This document shows positions 62,401 to 64,000 of a stretch of DNA of 64,000 nucleotides, piece by piece (position 1 is the first letter of the stretch; each line of letters begins with the position of its first letter). Source of the DNA: Siphonodentalium dalli (Eukaryota > Mollusca > Scaphopoda > Gadilida > Siphonodentaliidae); assembly GCA_032622095.1 (NCBI GenBank), contig CP136065.1, positions 214,376,151 through 214,440,150 on the forward strand. The letters are read 5' to 3'. Both the position numbers and the translations under genes were made by a program. A model generated the notes under the pieces. The model did not search any database and had not been told where the DNA came from. It saw only the letters and a program-made list of their open reading frames with translations.

Positions 62401-62500
62401 CCATCTTGGAGAAAAATGTGTGTCAATATGGTGGAAATCGGCACTACACTTATTTTTAACAATATTGATGCGCATCTCCCCTTCCGTGCATTCCTGATTC
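59438..62500 (-). mobile_element. Diverged Helitron-like non-autonomous repeat, copy 2
   Basis: The minus-strand terminus is AACGCCGGTTACCTTG CTAG followed by T at 59437-59441. It is collinear with copy 1 at 40586-47866: the phrase ACCCTCTGCATG..GTGGATATTTG, the ATCTCCATGA.GATACAGAT block at about 60369, the CATCTCGATT.TACC..GTGAA block at about 61751, and CTATTTCGGACTCAAG at about 61940 all recur in order. Internal tandem units have a ~285-bp period (CTCACCCAAACGGCACCA at about 62071, related phrase at about 62355). A TTCGCAAATGTATATAGGA stretch near 61796-61816 may be an internal module end. It lacks the LINE but contains a MITE. Right edge approximate. Confidence 0.55.
59732..60182. mobile_element. 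piggyBac-like MITE, copy 1 (nested in the Helitron-like repeat)
   Basis: It is flanked by TTAA on both sides (59732-59735 and 60179-60182) with inverted termini CCCTTTACCCAACA and TGTTGGGTAAAGGG. TTAA target duplication and CCC-starting ends are the piggyBac hallmark. It is 451 bp including both TTAA sites and non-coding. Two ~62-nt hairpins lie at about 59889-59952 and 60085-60149, separated by T-rich sequence. It has no transposase, so it would move only with an autonomous partner. Confidence 0.85.
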
Positions 62501-62682
62501 ATCAGTTAAAACAAATCTTAACGAAATTCACAGTAAAAGGATCAATTCGAATTCGATGGCGCGTGCTAATGTGTTGCCTAGTGACATGTCACATGTAGTT
62601 GGCCATGTGTCATTTAGTTGACTACAGTACAACTTGCAAGTACAACTATTACATTGAACTATTCGAATGTTTTACTAATACA
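62501..62682. other. Spacer between Helitron-like repeat and MITE copy 2
   Basis: AT-rich sequence with small imperfect repeats around CACATGTAGTTGGCCATGTG (about 62590). Nothing else is recognisable. Confidence 0.4.
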
Positions 62683-63081
62683 TTAACCCTTTACCCAACA
62701 AACCGGCCAAAAACGGCCAAATAAAGCTGCAACAGCCTAAATTATCTTGGGTCTGTCTCAATAAAACCATACAAATATGGATATCATTGGAACCGGCTTA
62801 TTGACCACATTGTGATGGTTACAGTCATGCCCTGTGCCAATGCACTCTCTTATATATGCGAGTCGACCATATGTCGCCTCGCATATATAAGAGAATGCAT
62901 TGGCCTAAAAAAATCTTTTTTTAACACTTTTTACCATTTTTTCTTACATTCTTTAACAATTTTATAATTTTTAATGTGTTAAGCCAATGCATTCTCTTAT
63001 ATATGTGAGGCAACCTATGGTCGACTCACATATATAAGATAATGCATTGGCACAGGGCCGTTCTGTTGGGTAAAGGGTTAA
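62683..63081. mobile_element. piggyBac-like MITE, copy 2
   Basis: TTAA lies at 62683-62686 and 63078-63081, with the same inverted termini as copy 1. It is 399 bp including TTAA sites and shares the internal phrases AAAACGGCCAAATAAAGCTG and ATCATTGGAACCGG, and the two hairpins (about 62837-62903 and 62984-63050). The length difference from copy 1 lies mostly in the T-rich centre. Confidence 0.87.
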
Positions 63082-63590
63082 TTTGAGTTATAACTGTGAT
63101 AGCTTTGTTCCTTTATGTCTCAAAATAGGAGACCAGATTCGTATGTTTTAGATTGGTCAAAATTAGTATTACTCTTAGATGAAAAGCTCACTTAAATATA
63201 ATATACTTATATTGATGGAGTTAGTAGGTCTGTGGTTAATTAATTATGCAGTCGTGAATCAAAATTACATGTTACCCCCTTATAGATATACACATGCATT
63301 AAATTGGTTATTATTATGAGTGTTTGTATATTGATGAAATACGTGTAACATATTGAAGATTGAAATGCAGCAAGCAGTTGTCAACATTACATAGATCAAT
63401 TACCTAGAATTATCATCCTGAATAATTGTCATATTTTTATTTAATGAGCTTGTTAATGATGTGTAACCTCAATTTGACCAAATGTACACACAACTGCATG
63501 TGTTAAATGTTATTGTCCATCAATTGGGAATTGAACCAAGCCTTGTTTCCTAAAACAATGGTAAGTTGGATACACTAGCGGTTTCTATTG
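63082..63590. other. AT-rich spacer
   Basis: No ORF of note, no repeat termini and no RNA gene seen on either strand. Confidence 0.5.
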
Positions 63591-63594
63591 TGTC

Positions 63595-63775
63595 TTATTT
63601 GATTTCACTAGCATAGATTATAAATTAGTCATAATGACTAACTTTGTGACTAACGTGGTTAGTTAAAATGACTAATGTAGCTTACACTTTTGAGTAACCA
63701 ATCTTAGTCACTGCGACTAACTTATAAGTTAGTCATTGTGACTAATCGAAGTTAGTTGAATACTAGTAACGGACA
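63595..63775. repeat. Cluster of TTAGTCA/TGACTAA dyads
   Basis: Inverted and direct copies of TTAGTCA occur repeatedly (TTAGTCATAATGACTAA near 63626, TTAGTCACTGCGACTAA near 63707, TTAGTCATTGTGACTAA near 63729), with GTTAGT copies between. The region can fold into several alternative hairpins. It may be a degenerate fold-back element. Confidence 0.7.
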
Positions 63776-64000
63776 CACTTTTGACTACCCATTATTTCTC
63801 ATTTTGACTGTGTTTTTAGTGTGTAAAAACGCAAATTTACAGCTGTTCAGAGCCTTGATTTCAACACATGTGGGGTAGGTCAGTTATTGTCCGAATAATG
63901 AAACACCCGGTGTCCGGTGAGTTGCGTCGTTATTATATTTTGTTAGGGCGAATATCGATTATTGTTGAACACCAAAGCGAGTCCTCTATGTGCTATATTC
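63776..64000. other. Unassigned sequence at the window end
   Basis: No coding signal or repeat terminus is recognisable. The upstream exon(s) of the minus-strand lectin gene may lie beyond this edge. Confidence 0.35.

Overview
This is an invertebrate nuclear DNA window, most likely from a lophotrochozoan and plausibly a mollusc. Spliced exons with GT...AG borders, an intact LINE retrotransposon and piggyBac-type MITEs show that it is animal DNA. The lophotrochozoan call rests on a membrane-proximal motif in the only host gene, which I recall from mollusc surface proteins, so it is inference. There is no bacterial gene organisation, rRNA, tRNA or CRISPR array that I can support.

Left part (1-40229): a GC- and CpG-rich satellite that enters from the left edge and stops sharply at 40229. 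The basic monomer is 122 bp. Runs of monomers are joined to a head segment with a (CAGA)n tract and to a hairpin end, giving modules of roughly 0.3-0.7 kb. Modules are grouped into higher-order repeats of about 3.0-3.7 kb (251-16865) and about 7 kb (16866-40229). Each higher-order repeat has a forward arm followed by an inverted arm. The module termini (5' TC, a 3' hairpin followed by CTAG, insertion between A and T) match Helitron-type rolling-circle elements. A solitary 719-bp element at 47889-48607 has the same termini and looks like a non-amplified relative. The many 60-260 codon ORFs in the array are by-products of repetition.

Middle part (40230-49215): AT-rich spacer with TTACCATGGTAA palindromes. 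It is followed by a diverged Helitron-like repeat (about 40586-47866) interrupted by a near-complete LINE (about 42050-46350) with an uninterrupted 1042-residue endonuclease/reverse transcriptase ORF. Then come the solitary satellite-type element and another degenerate repeat.

Right part (49216-64000): low-complexity spacer with a perfect 51-bp inverted repeat and two minisatellites. A minus-strand gene is reconstructed from four exons (59329 down to 52536): a two-exon C-type lectin-like domain, a ~3-kb threonine-rich mucin-like exon, and a terminal exon with a transmembrane helix and short basic tail. All splice phases agree (1, 2, 1, 1). The signal-peptide exon was not found. Upstream lie a second copy of the diverged Helitron-like repeat (59438 to ~62500) and two piggyBac-like MITEs, one nested inside that copy. 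The lectin gene is the only host protein gene I can support; everything else is repeat or spacer.
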